Assembly: GCA_963719285.1 (NCBI GenBank)
Contig: CAVRBO010000004.1
Span: forward strand, 806,001 to 870,000
Source of the DNA: C-114 sp963719285
GTDB lineage: Bacteria > Chloroflexota > Limnocylindria > Limnocylindrales > CSP1-4
DNA: 64,000 nt
Reading direction: 5' to 3'
Below are positions 54,356 through 62,549 of this stretch, one piece after another. Both the position numbers and the translations under genes were made by a program. Under the pieces are notes generated by a model that was not told the origin of the DNA, ran no database searches, and saw only the letters and a program-made list of their open reading frames with translations. Within the stretch, counting starts at the first letter, position 1; every line of letters starts with the position of its first letter.

Positions 54356-55654
54356 TCAGGGTGACGCGGCCACGACCTGGAGGAGGTCGCCGGAGGCGAG
54401 GTCGGTGAGGTAGAGCTCACCGACCTCGTCCTCCCCGAACGAGCTGATCGCCCGGTGAGTCTCGAGCAGCACGACCGATGGTGGGCCCGGAGGACCGGCG
54501 GCCGGGATCGCGCGGATCGTCCCCGTGCACTCGTCGGCGAACAGGTAGGTCCCATCGAGCGCCGGGATGGCAGATCCGCGATAGACGTACCCGCCGATGA
54601 TGGCGCAGTCACCGGCGCCGTGGCCGTACTCGGTCACCGGCAGCGCGAGGCCGGCCTGGTCGCAGCCCAGGATGGCCTGGAAGCAGTGGGTTCCCTCCAT
54701 CCGGTTCCAGCCGTAGTCGAGCCCGCGTCCGCCACCATCCGCGGCCCGGGCGACGTCGACCTCCTCCCAGCTGGCCTGGCCCACGTCGCCGATCCACAGG
54801 TCGCCGAGCGCCCGGTCGAAGCTGAACCGCCACGGGTTGCGCAGCCCGTATGCCCAGATCTCCGGCCTGGCGCCATCGCCCGCGGCGATGAACGGGTTCG
54901 TGTCGGGCACCGCGTAGGCTGCCGATCCCCCGTGGAGTGGATCGATCCGCAGGATCTTGCCAAGAAGCGTGTCGAGGCGCTGGCCGTTGCCCTGGGGATC
55001 GCCGCCGGACCCACCGTCGCCCATACCCACGTACAGGTACCCGTCCGGCCCGAACGCGACCATGCCGCCGTTGTGGTTCGCGAACGGCTGGTCGACCTTG
55101 AGGATCGTGTGAACGGATCCCGGATCGGCCACGTCGGGGTTCGATGAGCTGGTGGTGCCCGTCGCGATCTCCGTGTCGCCGTTGACGTCCGTGTAGTCGA
55201 CGACGAACACGTGGCCCCCGGAGCCGTAGCCCGGCTGGAATGCCAGGCCCAGCAGCCCTTGCTCGCCGCAGCAGCGGACGGACTCGCCGATGTCGAGGAA
55301 CGGCGTCGGCAGGACTGCGCCGTCGCGCACGACACGGATCCGGCCGGGCTGCTCGACGACGAAGAGCCGGCCGCTGCCATCGCCGGCCCCGGTCGCGAAG
55401 ACCGGCTGGTCGAACCCGCCGGCGACCTTCCGGAGGTCGATCGTCAAGGAGCCCGGGCCTGCCACCGGCGGCGTGAAGGAGGGTGGTGAGCCGGGTGGCG
55501 AGGCCGTGGCGGGCGCGCCGGACGCCATCGGCGATGTGGCCGGGCTGGCGATCGGCGCGGGAGTCGCGGTCCCGAGGCAGGCGCTCCCGGTCAGCGTGGC
55601 CGCGAGGAGGGCGGCGATCCGGACCGCGCGCCCGGTTCGAGATGCCCGCTCCAT
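54356..55654 (-). CDS. PQQ-type glucose/sorbosone dehydrogenase lipoprotein
   Basis: 432 residues. The lipobox LTGSAC puts lipidation at Cys26. A Pro/Ser/Ala/Thr linker leads to the soluble GDH-type six-bladed propeller from about residue 70: VAGGFDQPVFATGAGDGSGRLFVVEQPGRIRVV, QGLLGLAFQPGYGSGGHVFVVDYTD, NHNGGMVAFGPDGYLYVGMGDGGSGGDPQGNGQ and IWAYGLRNPWRFSFDRALGDLWIGDVGQ. Conserved PQQ/Ca-site residues are in the NHNGG and RNPWR loops. It would oxidise aldose sugars outside the membrane; PQQ genes are not seen here, and related proteins can be PQQ-independent sugar-acid enzymes. TAGCAT ends six bases before ATG 55654. Confidence 0.9.
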   Translation of the reverse strand: MERASRTGRAVRIAALLAATLTGSACLGTATPAPIASPATSPMASGAPATASPPGSPPSFTPPVAGPGSLTIDLRKVAGGFDQPVFATGAGDGSGRLFVVEQPGRIRVVRDGAVLPTPFLDIGESVRCCGEQGLLGLAFQPGYGSGGHVFVVDYTDVNGDTEIATGTTSSSNPDVADPGSVHTILKVDQPFANHNGGMVAFGPDGYLYVGMGDGGSGGDPQGNGQRLDTLLGKILRIDPLHGGSAAYAVPDTNPFIAAGDGARPEIWAYGLRNPWRFSFDRALGDLWIGDVGQASWEEVDVARAADGGGRGLDYGWNRMEGTHCFQAILGCDQAGLALPVTEYGHGAGDCAIIGGYVYRGSAIPALDGTYLFADECTGTIRAIPAAGPPGPPSVVLLETHRAISSFGEDEVGELYLTDLASGDLLQVVAASP

Positions 55655-55660
55655 CCTGCG

Positions 55661-55666
55661 ATGCTA
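55661..55666 (-). promoter_or_regulatory. Leaderless -10 (TAGCAT) for the sugar dehydrogenase gene
   Basis: TAGCAT on the minus strand ends six bases before ATG 55654. Confidence 0.65.
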
Positions 55667-55716
55667 GTCGTCATCGCCGCATGGCCTTTGCTAGGCTCCC
55701 GCGAGGAGGTGGGCGG

Positions 55717-56073
55717 ATGACGGACCGGGTCTGGACCAGCGAGCGGGTCGGGGCGTGGGAGCTCGCCGATCTCGTGGCGCGCGAAGAGGCGAGCGGAGGC
55801 CCGTACCTCGAATTCCTGCGGGTGCCGGACCTGTCCGTCGGCCTGTACGTGCTCGAGGCGGGTGGCGTCGATCGCCAGTCGCCACACACGGAGGACGAGG
55901 CCTACTTCGTCATGAGCGGCCGGGGCCGGCTCCGGATGGGCGACCAGGACGTCTCGGTCGGTCCGGGCACGACCGCGTTCGTCGCGGCGGGTATCGAGCA
56001 TCGCTTCCACGACATCGAGGAGCGCCTGGTCCTCCTGGTCGCCTTCGGTCCGGCGGAGGAGTCGCGACGCTGA
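55717..56073 (+). CDS. Cupin domain protein
   Basis: 118 residues, single cupin barrel. Motif 1 is SVGLYVLEAGGVDRQSPHTEDEAYFVMSGRGRLRMGD, with His, Glu and the later His in metal-ligand positions. Motif 2 is VGPGTTAFVAAGIEHRFHDIEERLVLLVAFGP, with the second His. It could bind Fe, Mn or Zn; the product or substrate is not evident. ATG 55717 has GAGGAGG upstream and a TAGGCT -10 at 55692-55697, giving a leader of about 13 bases. This is a case where the same -10 type drives a leadered gene. Confidence 0.88.
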   Translation: MTDRVWTSERVGAWELADLVAREEASGGPYLEFLRVPDLSVGLYVLEAGGVDRQSPHTEDEAYFVMSGRGRLRMGDQDVSVGPGTTAFVAAGIEHRFHDIEERLVLLVAFGPAEESRR

Positions 56074-56103
56074 GTCGGCCTGCACTCCGGTGCGCCTGGC
56101 CAG

Positions 56104-56161
56104 CCCCGGCGCCTTCGCTCGGGGGTGCGCCGGGCCACCCCGGCGCCTTCGCTCGGGAGTC
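56104..56161 (+). repeat. Two tandem copies of the dispersed repeat (copies 4 and 5), hairpin-forming
   Basis: GCGCCTTCGCTCGGG at 56109-56123 and the full 19-base form at 56143-56161 lie 34 bases apart, each preceded by CCCCG. The first sits in a hairpin with CCGGCGC (56106-56112) and GCGCCGG (56127-56133). They fill the gap between the convergent cupin and DUF72 genes, where a two-way terminator is expected. Confidence 0.75.
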
Positions 56162-56185
56162 TTGCCCCGCGGGATCGCAGCGGGA

Positions 56186-56971
56186 TCAGGTCGGCATTGC
56201 TCCCCGGCGGCCGGCGACGAGCTCGGCCAGGCGCAACCCGCGGAGTGGTGAGGACCCGTCCTCGTCGTGCCGGAAGACCACGTACGCGTCCCGGCCGGCC
56301 TCGAGGAACGGCACCAGGCGTTCGGCCCACGCCCCCAGGTCCGCCTCGTCGTAGCTCGTCCGACGCAGCCGGATGTACAGCCACGGCGCGGTGAGTCGGA
56401 GCGTCGGGGGTGCCGGATCGTCGTCGAGGTCCGTCGAACACCACGCGGCACCGGCGTCCCGGAGCATCTCGAACACCTCGTCGACCGCCCACGACGGATC
56501 GCGGCATTCGATGGTCAGAGGGAGGTCGGCGGGCCAGGCGCGGAGCAGGGCCGCCAGCCGCTCGTCGTCGCGCGGGACCTCGGCCGGGACGCGGAACAGG
56601 ACGCAGCCGAGCTTGTCGGCGAAGTGGCGATACGGCGCCGTGAGCCAGCCCATGGTCCCGGTCGGGTCGGCGAGGAGCGCCCGCAAGCTGCCGCCCCGCT
56701 GCGCCTTGACCGCGAACCGGAACGTCGGGGGAGTCGCCGCGACCCAGGACGCGATCGAGGCCGCGGTCGGGTGCCGGTAGAACGTGTTGTTGATCTCGCA
56801 GCACGACAGCCGTGCCCCATAAACGGCGAGGAGATCCGCGGTCCGCGTGCCCGGCGGATAGAACTTTGGCGCCCATGCACCGTACGAGAAGCCGCTTGTG
56901 CCCACGAAGAGGCGACCGGGCGGAGGCGCCCCATCGCCGGGTGCACCCGGCGTGCCGCCGGGGTTCGCCAT
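56186..56971 (-). CDS. DUF72 family protein (YecE-like)
   Basis: 261 residues, TIM-barrel-like DUF72. Family signatures are RLFVGTSGFSYGAWAPKFYPPGTRTADLLAVYGARLSCCEINNTFYR (normally a single C/V-E-(I/L)-N-S/N-T-FY), FRFAVKAQRGGSLRALL, GCVLFRVP, LPLTIECRDPSWAVDEV and APWLYIRLRR. Function unproven. It overlaps the marR-type stop by one base (TGATG), so the regulator and DUF72 form one unit and the regulator may sense the DUF72 substrate. Confidence 0.92.
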   Translation of the reverse strand: MANPGGTPGAPGDGAPPPGRLFVGTSGFSYGAWAPKFYPPGTRTADLLAVYGARLSCCEINNTFYRHPTAASIASWVAATPPTFRFAVKAQRGGSLRALLADPTGTMGWLTAPYRHFADKLGCVLFRVPAEVPRDDERLAALLRAWPADLPLTIECRDPSWAVDEVFEMLRDAGAAWCSTDLDDDPAPPTLRLTAPWLYIRLRRTSYDEADLGAWAERLVPFLEAGRDAYVVFRHDEDGSSPLRGLRLAELVAGRRGAMPT

Positions 56972-57507
56972 CAGACGGTCGCGGCCTCGGCGTCCTCGAC
57001 GGGACCGCGCGCTCCCTGGCCCCGGCTTCCGGTGTCGCCACGCAGGACCTCGACGATCGTCCCGAGCGACCGACCGATCGCCCCGAGCTCGTCGGCCGAC
57101 AGGGGGCCGATGAAGTAGTCGTCGATCCCGCGCAGGTGGGTCCGCGCGGCTCGCCGGAGGCGCGTGAGCCCCGTCTCGGTGATCACCGCCTCGGCCCCGC
57201 GGGCGTCGGTCGTGCACTGGCTGCGGTCGACGAAGCCGGCCGCGACGAGCCGGTCGACGAGCCGCGTCACGCCGCTCCGACTGAGCAACACCCGATCCGC
57301 CAGCTGGCTCATCCGGAGACGTCGTTCCGGGGCGGTCGCCAGGACCACCAACGCGTCGTACTCGGCCAGCGACATCGACTGCTCGGCCCGCAGTTCCTCG
57401 TCGAGGCGACGGCTGAGCAGCGCGTGCGCCTGGAGGAACGTCCGCCAGTCCTCGAGATAGGGGTGGCTGGGCACGGCGCCGGCGGTGGTCGGATCGTTGC
57501 GGGTCAC
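56971..57507 (-). CDS. MarR family transcriptional regulator
   Basis: 178 residues from GTG 57507. Winged-helix core: FLQAHALLSRRLDEELRAEQSMSLAEYDALVVLATAPERRLRMSQLADRVLLSRSGVTRLVDRLVAAGFVDRSQCTTDARGAEAVITETGLTRL. The DxR wing motif reads TTDARGAE. A C-terminal Gly/Ala/Arg tail of 20 residues is extra. An in-frame ATG at 57525 exists, but TACCAT ends exactly six bases before GTG 57507 and fits the leaderless rule, and the segment between the two would be part of the promoter. It probably represses itself and DUF72, and perhaps the divergent gntR-type gene. Confidence 0.9.
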   Translation of the reverse strand: MTRNDPTTAGAVPSHPYLEDWRTFLQAHALLSRRLDEELRAEQSMSLAEYDALVVLATAPERRLRMSQLADRVLLSRSGVTRLVDRLVAAGFVDRSQCTTDARGAEAVITETGLTRLRRAARTHLRGIDDYFIGPLSADELGAIGRSLGTIVEVLRGDTGSRGQGARGPVEDAEAATV

Positions 57508-57513
57508 GTTCGT

Positions 57514-57559
57514 ATGGTAGCGCATCCGGGCGATGATTGACTCAGCAACTATGGGTTGC
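57514..57559. promoter_or_regulatory. marR -10 and palindrome between marR and gntR genes
   Basis: TACCAT (57519-57514, minus strand) ends six bases before the MarR GTG. GCAAC (57545-57549) and GTTGC (57555-57559) form an inverted repeat with a 5-base spacer, the right size for a MarR dimer. On the plus strand the right arm overlaps a GTTGCA that could be the -35 for TAGACT (57577-57582) of the gntR-type gene. Binding the palindrome could thus affect both directions. Confidence 0.55.
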
Positions 57560-57640
57560 AGGCCGATCGCAGATGGTAGACTGTCGACCGTTTCGCCGGT
57601 TCTCCCCAGCCTTCGTTCCCGCCGGACCGTCGGAGGACTC

Positions 57641-58432
57641 GTGAGCCTCACCCCTGCGCCCAAGCCGCGCTCTATCGCGGGAACGCGGCGGCCAAGCCCG
57701 CGCGGGAAGGTCCGGGCGGGGGCCGACGCCGCCCGGCGCGCGGACGGACCACCCGACTTCGCCGGACTGCCGGCGCTGCGCTCGCCCCGTCCCCTTGCCG
57801 AGGACGCCGCGGACGTCCTGCGCACCCAGATCCTGGCCGGCGGGCTGCCCCGCGGAGCTCACCTCGTCGAGGCCCGGATCGCCCGCCAGTTCAACGTCAG
57901 CCGGGGCCCCGTTCGGGAGGCGTTCAAGCTCCTGCGGGCCGAGGGCCTGGTGGAGGAGGAGCCGCGGCGGGGCACGTTCGTCGTGACGTTGAGTTCGGTC
58001 GACGTCCGCGAGATCTACGACCTGCGCGCGGCGCTTGAGGGCCGGGCGGCCCGCTCGATCGCCCGGCGGCGGGACCCGGCGGCGCTCGATGAGCTCCGGA
58101 CGACGCTCGACGCGATCGCCGCCGCCGCGGCCGCCGGCGACGTCCGGGAAGTCGCCCGGCAGGATCTCCAGTTCCACGACTCGATCTGCCGGCTGTCCGG
58201 CAACGCCCGCCTCCACTCCACCTTCCAGCGCCACGTGCCCGCCCTCCAGACGCTGATCAAGCTCGACGAGTATCTGTACCGCTCGATGTCCGAGATCGCC
58301 ACGCAGCACGAGCCGATCCTGTCGGCCCTGGGCGTCGGCGACGCCGACGGGGCGGCCGCGGCCTGCGAGGCGCATTGCGACGACGCCCGGGATCTCGTGG
58401 CGGACTACATCGACCGGCTCCCGGCGCGCTGA
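57641..58432 (+). CDS. GntR family regulator (FadR/FCD type)
   Basis: 263 residues. A 45-residue basic, Pro-rich N-extension precedes the winged helix (PLAEDAADVLRTQILAGGLPRGAHLVEARIARQFNVSRGPVREAFKLLRAEGLVEEEPRRGTFVV). The FCD ligand domain follows (VREIYDLRAALEGRAARSIARR, ARQDLQFHDSICRLSGNARL, EHEPILSALGVGD-type and EAHCDDARDLVADYI), with the metal-binding Asp and His residues of the family present. GTG 57641 has GGAGG five bases upstream. It lies four bases before the importer genes, so it probably controls them in response to a sugar acid or other ligand. Confidence 0.92.
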   Translation: MSLTPAPKPRSIAGTRRPSPRGKVRAGADAARRADGPPDFAGLPALRSPRPLAEDAADVLRTQILAGGLPRGAHLVEARIARQFNVSRGPVREAFKLLRAEGLVEEEPRRGTFVVTLSSVDVREIYDLRAALEGRAARSIARRRDPAALDELRTTLDAIAAAAAAGDVREVARQDLQFHDSICRLSGNARLHSTFQRHVPALQTLIKLDEYLYRSMSEIATQHEPILSALGVGDADGAAAACEAHCDDARDLVADYIDRLPAR

Positions 58433-58436
58433 CCCG

Positions 58437-59426
58437 ATGACCGCCCCGGCCATCGCCCGTCCGCCGTCCGGTCGCCGGGAAGGGCGTCGTCCGGGGCGCC
58501 GACCGCGCTGGTCGCGACAGACCCGGCGCGACCTGCGGATGGGGCTGCTGTTCATCTCGCCGTGGCTCGTCGGGTTCGCCGCGTTCTACCTCTACCCGGC
58601 GCTCGCGTCGCTCTACTACAGCTTCACCGACTTCAAGATCCTGTCCGCGCCGACGTGGGTCGGCCTCGACAACTACAGCAAGATGCTCGCCGATCCGTTG
58701 TTCTGGAAGGCGCTCGGCAACACGCTCTACATCACGATCATCGGCGTCCCGCTCGCGGTGCTGACGGCCCTCGCGATCGCCCTCCTGCTGAACGTGAAGA
58801 AGATCGTCGGTATCGGGGTCTTCCGGACGATCTTCTACCTGCCGGTCGTCGTACCCCCGGTGGCATCGGCGCTGCTCTGGATCTGGCTCCTCAACCCCCA
58901 GTACGGCCTCATCAACCAGGCGCTCGGCGCCATGGGGCTGCCCCATCCGCTGTGGTTCTACGACCCCGCGTGGGCGAAGGCCGGGATCATCCTCATCTCG
59001 ATCTGGGGGGTGGGCGATGTCGTGATCATCTACCTGGGGGCGCTCCAGGGCGTGTCCCAGCAGCTGTACGAGGCGGCCGAGGTCGACGGCGCGGGCCGTT
59101 GGGCGAAGGTCCGCCACGTGACGATCCCGATGATCAGCCCGGCCATCCTGTTCAACCTCATCACCGGCGCCATCGGTGCGTTCCAGTACTTCACCCAGGC
59201 GTACGTCATCAGCGAGGGCACCGTCGGCCGGGGGAGCGGCGCGGTCGGCGGCCAGAACGGGTCGCTCCTGTTCTACGGCATCGAGCTCTACAACGAGGCC
59301 TTCCGGTACTTCGACATGGGTTACGCGTCCGCCCTCGCCTGGGTCCTCCTGATCATCATCCTCGTGACGACCGCGATCATGCTCCGGGTGTCGCGGAGCA
59401 GGGTCTACTACGAGGAGGGCCGATGA
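58437..59426 (+). CDS. Sugar ABC transporter permease (MalF type)
   Basis: 329 residues. A basic N-tail (RREGRRPGRRPRWSRQTRRD) is followed by six helices starting LLFISPWLVGFAAFYLYPALASLYYSF. WVGLDNYSKMLADPLFWKALGNTLYI is the usual external loop and EAAEVDGAGRWAKVRHVTIPMISPA the ATPase-coupling loop. It forms an importer with the next permease and the lipoprotein at 60423. Follows the gntR-type stop by four bases and overlaps the partner's ATG by four. Confidence 0.94.
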   Translation: MTAPAIARPPSGRREGRRPGRRPRWSRQTRRDLRMGLLFISPWLVGFAAFYLYPALASLYYSFTDFKILSAPTWVGLDNYSKMLADPLFWKALGNTLYITIIGVPLAVLTALAIALLLNVKKIVGIGVFRTIFYLPVVVPPVASALLWIWLLNPQYGLINQALGAMGLPHPLWFYDPAWAKAGIILISIWGVGDVVIIYLGALQGVSQQLYEAAEVDGAGRWAKVRHVTIPMISPAILFNLITGAIGAFQYFTQAYVISEGTVGRGSGAVGGQNGSLLFYGIELYNEAFRYFDMGYASALAWVLLIIILVTTAIMLRVSRSRVYYEEGR

Positions 59427-60316
59427 GCGCCGTCGCGCCGTCCGCCACGCCGGGAGCCGGCAGCGCCGGCGCCCGGGTCGTCCGCCGGCTGGCGCGCACC
59501 GACCCGGGCCTGGTCGCCGTGTACGGAGCCCTCATCGGGCTCGCCCTCCTGTTCATCGCGCCGTTCCTGTGGATGCTCTCGACATCGCTCAAGACCGGCC
59601 CGAGCTCGGTCGCCGTGCCGCCGATCTGGGTGCCCGACCCGATCGTCTGGAGCAACTTCCCGGACGCCCTCGCCAAGATCGACTTCTGGGTCGCGCTCAA
59701 GAACACACTGGTCTACGCGATCCCGTCGGTCGTGGGCACGGTCATCTCGTGCAGCATCGTCGCCTATGGGTTCGCCCGGATCAAGTGGCCGGGGCGCGAC
59801 ATCGTGTTCATCGTCCTGCTCGGCACGATGATGTTGCCGAGCCAGGTGACGTTCATCCCCCTGTACGTGATCTACGCGAAGCTGGGCTGGGTGGGGACGT
59901 TGCTGCCGCTGATCGTGCCGACGTTCCTCGGCAACCCGTTCTTCATCTTCCTGCTCCGGCAGTTCTTCCTGGGCATCCCGCGCGAGCTCTCGGACGCGGC
60001 CCGGATCGACGGCGCTAGCGAGCTCCGGATCCTGCGCTCGATCGTCGTCCCGCTCTCGGTCCCGGCCCTCATCACGGTCGGGTTGTTCACGTTCATCGAC
60101 AAGTGGACCGACTTCTTCGGACCGCGTGTCTACCTCAACGACCCGGAACAGTACCCGCTGTCGATCGCGATCCAGACGTTCCAGGCGGCCCACAAGACCG
60201 ACTGGCCCCTGTCCATGGCCGCTTCGACCGTCATCACCCTGCCCCTCGTGATCATCTACTTCTTCGCCCAGCGCAAGTTCATCCAGGGAATCACGCTCAC
60301 CGGCATCAAGGGCTGA
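59423..60316 (+). CDS. Carbohydrate ABC transporter permease (MalG type)
   Basis: 297 residues. Six helices beginning GALIGLALLFIAPFLWMLSTSLKTG. Coupling loop SDAARIDGASELRILRSIVVPLSVPA. The final QRKFIQGITLTGIKG is the MalG-type C-terminus. ATG 59423 overlaps the partner stop (ATGA). As in the 19.6-22.9 kb importer, no ATPase gene is present. The next gene is the binding lipoprotein, an order (permeases first) opposite to the other importer. Confidence 0.94.
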   Translation: MSAVAPSATPGAGSAGARVVRRLARTDPGLVAVYGALIGLALLFIAPFLWMLSTSLKTGPSSVAVPPIWVPDPIVWSNFPDALAKIDFWVALKNTLVYAIPSVVGTVISCSIVAYGFARIKWPGRDIVFIVLLGTMMLPSQVTFIPLYVIYAKLGWVGTLLPLIVPTFLGNPFFIFLLRQFFLGIPRELSDAARIDGASELRILRSIVVPLSVPALITVGLFTFIDKWTDFFGPRVYLNDPEQYPLSIAIQTFQAAHKTDWPLSMAASTVITLPLVIIYFFAQRKFIQGITLTGIKG

Positions 60317-60422
60317 GGCGGCCAGACCGCCGTCGAAAGGAGGCAAGGACGAACTCGATGGTCCGATCGCGCCGGCATGGCGCCGGCCGCCATGGCAGGT
60401 CATCAGGAGGAGGAAATCCCAG

Positions 60423-61781
60423 ATGAGGAAGTCCAGGTACCTCGCGTCGCTCGCGGCGGTGGCGCTGGCCCTGTCGGCGTGTGCGGGCTCCGCCACGCCG
60501 AGTCCATCGGCCGCCCCACCCTCGTCGGGCGCCGCGACGCCGGCTCCGACCGCCGCCCCCACCGCGGTCCCGACGGTCAACCTCGTGCTGCGCTATTGCT
60601 GGTCGGGCGACGGCGAAGTCAAGGCCATGCAGTCGATCATCGATACATGGAACAAGGCCCATCCCGAGATCCAGGTCCGCGGCATCAGCGGATCGATCAA
60701 GATCGAGGAGATCGCCGCGGCCGTCGCCGGCGGCGCCCCGCCCGACATGGTCATCACCTGCAACAACGAGGCGGTCCCGGGCTTCGCCCACGACGGCGTC
60801 ATCCTGCCGATGGACGACCTGATCACCCAGGTCGGCGGCAACACCGACAACATCATCCCGGCGTCGCTGGACTGGGTGAAGTACCAGGGCAAGCTGTACG
60901 GGTTGCCCTTCCTCCAGGACGACTGGGGCTTCGCCTGGAACACCGACGCGTTCACCGCGGCCGGGCTCGACCCGACCAAGCCGCCGACCACGCTCGACGA
61001 GCTGTGGAACGACGCCAAGGCCCTGACCATCACGAACCCGGACGGGTCGTACAAGCAGGCAGGCTTCATCCCGTGGTACCCGGGCAACAACCTGACCGAG
61101 ATGAGCGAGCTCTTCGGGTGCCACTACTACGACGAGGCGAACAAGAAGATCACGGTCAACAGCCAGGCCTGCATCGACTGGTTCGCCTGGTACAAGAAGT
61201 ACAAGGACACCTACGACAAGAAGGGCGAACTGACGAACCTCATCGCGAGCAAGGGCTCCGAGGATGAGGACCTGTTCTACACCGGCAAGGTCGCGATGGG
61301 GATGTTCGGCGAATGGCTGCCCGGTGCGGCCTATGCGCCGAACTTCGCCCCGAACCTGAAGTACGAGACGGCGCCGTTCCCGGCCGTCGATCCGGCCTCC
61401 TACGGGTCGGGCTTCGTCAACGGCAACGCGTTCTTCATCCCCAAGGGATCGGACGATCCGGCGGCCGCGACGAAGTTCGGGCTGTACCTGATGACCGACG
61501 ATCCGTCACGCGCGATGGCGATCCAGAATGCCTCCGTGCCCCAACTCAAGTCGCTCATCACCGACCCGACCCTGACCGCCGTCCCGCACTTCTCGACGTT
61601 CCTGGACATCGCCGGCAACGCCAAGACGTGGACGAACCCGATGATCTCGGTCTGGGCGGAGCTCCATGACAACATGGACACCGCGCTCGACTCGGTGCTC
61701 ACCGGAGGCGTGGACCCGAAGACGGCCCTCGACGACGTGGCCACCAAGGTCCAGGCGGACCTCGACAAGAACGGCCCGTAG
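60423..61781 (+). CDS. Sugar ABC transporter substrate-binding lipoprotein
   Basis: 452 residues. Sec lipoprotein signal MRKSRYLASLAAVALALSAC with lipidated Cys20, then a Pro/Ser/Ala/Thr linker to about residue 50. The mature domain opens VNLVLRYCWSGDGEVKAMQSIIDTWNKAHPEIQV. PPDMVITCNNEAVPGFAHDGVILPMDDL, LDWVKYQGKLYGLPF and NPDGSYKQAGFIPWYPG are typical of family-1 sugar-binding proteins. Excellent AGGAGG at 60405-60412. Tat export is not used here, unlike the binding protein at 21581. A hairpin 30 bases past the stop ends the operon. Confidence 0.94.
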   Translation: MRKSRYLASLAAVALALSACAGSATPSPSAAPPSSGAATPAPTAAPTAVPTVNLVLRYCWSGDGEVKAMQSIIDTWNKAHPEIQVRGISGSIKIEEIAAAVAGGAPPDMVITCNNEAVPGFAHDGVILPMDDLITQVGGNTDNIIPASLDWVKYQGKLYGLPFLQDDWGFAWNTDAFTAAGLDPTKPPTTLDELWNDAKALTITNPDGSYKQAGFIPWYPGNNLTEMSELFGCHYYDEANKKITVNSQACIDWFAWYKKYKDTYDKKGELTNLIASKGSEDEDLFYTGKVAMGMFGEWLPGAAYAPNFAPNLKYETAPFPAVDPASYGSGFVNGNAFFIPKGSDDPAAATKFGLYLMTDDPSRAMAIQNASVPQLKSLITDPTLTAVPHFSTFLDIAGNAKTWTNPMISVWAELHDNMDTALDSVLTGGVDPKTALDDVATKVQADLDKNGP

Positions 61782-61805
61782 CCGGGCTCGGTCGATCGAC
61801 AGTGT

Positions 61806-62549
61806 TCAGGGGAGGCCCGGGTCGACGACCCGGGCCTCCTCCCGTGCGTCCGCGTGTTCGGCGATGACCGCGACGAGGCGGTCCGGGAAGTCCGAGTAGA
61901 GACCGTCCACGCCGAGCGCGAGGAGACCGACCATCGCCGCCCGGTCCTGGGCGTCCCAACCGAACGCCTTGAGGCCGGCGCGATGGCAGCGCTCCACGAT
62001 GGCCGGCGTCCAGTCGCGCCAGTGCATGTTCAGGGCGTCGAGGTGGAGGACCGCGAGACGATCGATGAGCGCCAGGATGCCACCGTCCACCCGGTGCGGC
62101 CGAGTGGAGCACACGAGGCGGACGTCCGCCGAGCGGATCCGCATCTCGGCCAGCAGGCCGAGGTCGTCGTGGCAGGCCCACAGGCGGGAGGCGCTGGCGG
62201 CCCGCTCGGCGACCTCGATGACGGGTTCCACGACCGCCGGATCCTCGAGATCGAGGGAGAGCGCCGTGTCCGCGTGCCCCGTCGCCTCGAGTTCGGCATA
62301 CAGGGCCGCCAGCGTCGGCACGCCATGGGCGGCCAGTGCCCTCGAGCTCGTCCGGGTCACGTCGATCGGGCGGCCCGCCCGGTGGATGGTCCGGTCGTGG
62401 GTCAGGACCGCGGCGCCGTCGGCGGCCCGCCAGGCGTCCGACTCGAGCCCGGTCGCGCCCTGGGCGAGTGCCAGCCGGAACGCGTCGAGTGTGTTCTCCG
62501 GCGCGTACGCCGACGCTCCCCGGTGGGCGAAGGCGATCGGCAGCGTCAC
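61806..62549 (-). CDS. Glycerophosphodiester phosphodiesterase
   Basis: 247 residues, GDPD TIM barrel. AFAHRGASAYAPENTLDAFRLALAQGATGLESDAW holds the catalytic HRG, the PENT motif and the E-x-D metal pair; VLTHDRTIHRAG holds the second catalytic His. LSLDLED and GVDGLYSDFPDRLVAVI are late family strands. It cleaves glycerophosphodiesters to glycerol-3-phosphate and alcohol. No signal peptide, so cytosolic. GTG 62549 overlaps the upstream stop by four bases (GTGA). Its 3' end forms the terminator hairpin. Confidence 0.93.
   Translation of the reverse strand: MTLPIAFAHRGASAYAPENTLDAFRLALAQGATGLESDAWRAADGAAVLTHDRTIHRAGRPIDVTRTSSRALAAHGVPTLAALYAELEATGHADTALSLDLEDPAVVEPVIEVAERAASASRLWACHDDLGLLAEMRIRSADVRLVCSTRPHRVDGGILALIDRLAVLHLDALNMHWRDWTPAIVERCHRAGLKAFGWDAQDRAAMVGLLALGVDGLYSDFPDRLVAVIAEHADAREEARVVDPGLP
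61811..61839. terminator. 13-bp perfect hairpin, probable two-way terminator
   Basis: GGAGGCCCGGGTC (61811-61823) pairs perfectly with GACCCGGGCCTCC (61827-61839) around a GAC loop. It lies 30 bases after the importer stop and inside the last codons of the convergent phosphodiesterase gene, whose VVDPG tail it encodes. No T-run follows. Position and strength suggest termination of the plus-strand operon. Confidence 0.7.

Noticed and set aside
57507..57537. Upstream ATG starts (57525, 57537) for the MarR gene
   Set aside because: The TACCAT promoter hexamer lies between them and GTG 57507 at the exact leaderless spacing, so these codons are probably not transcribed.
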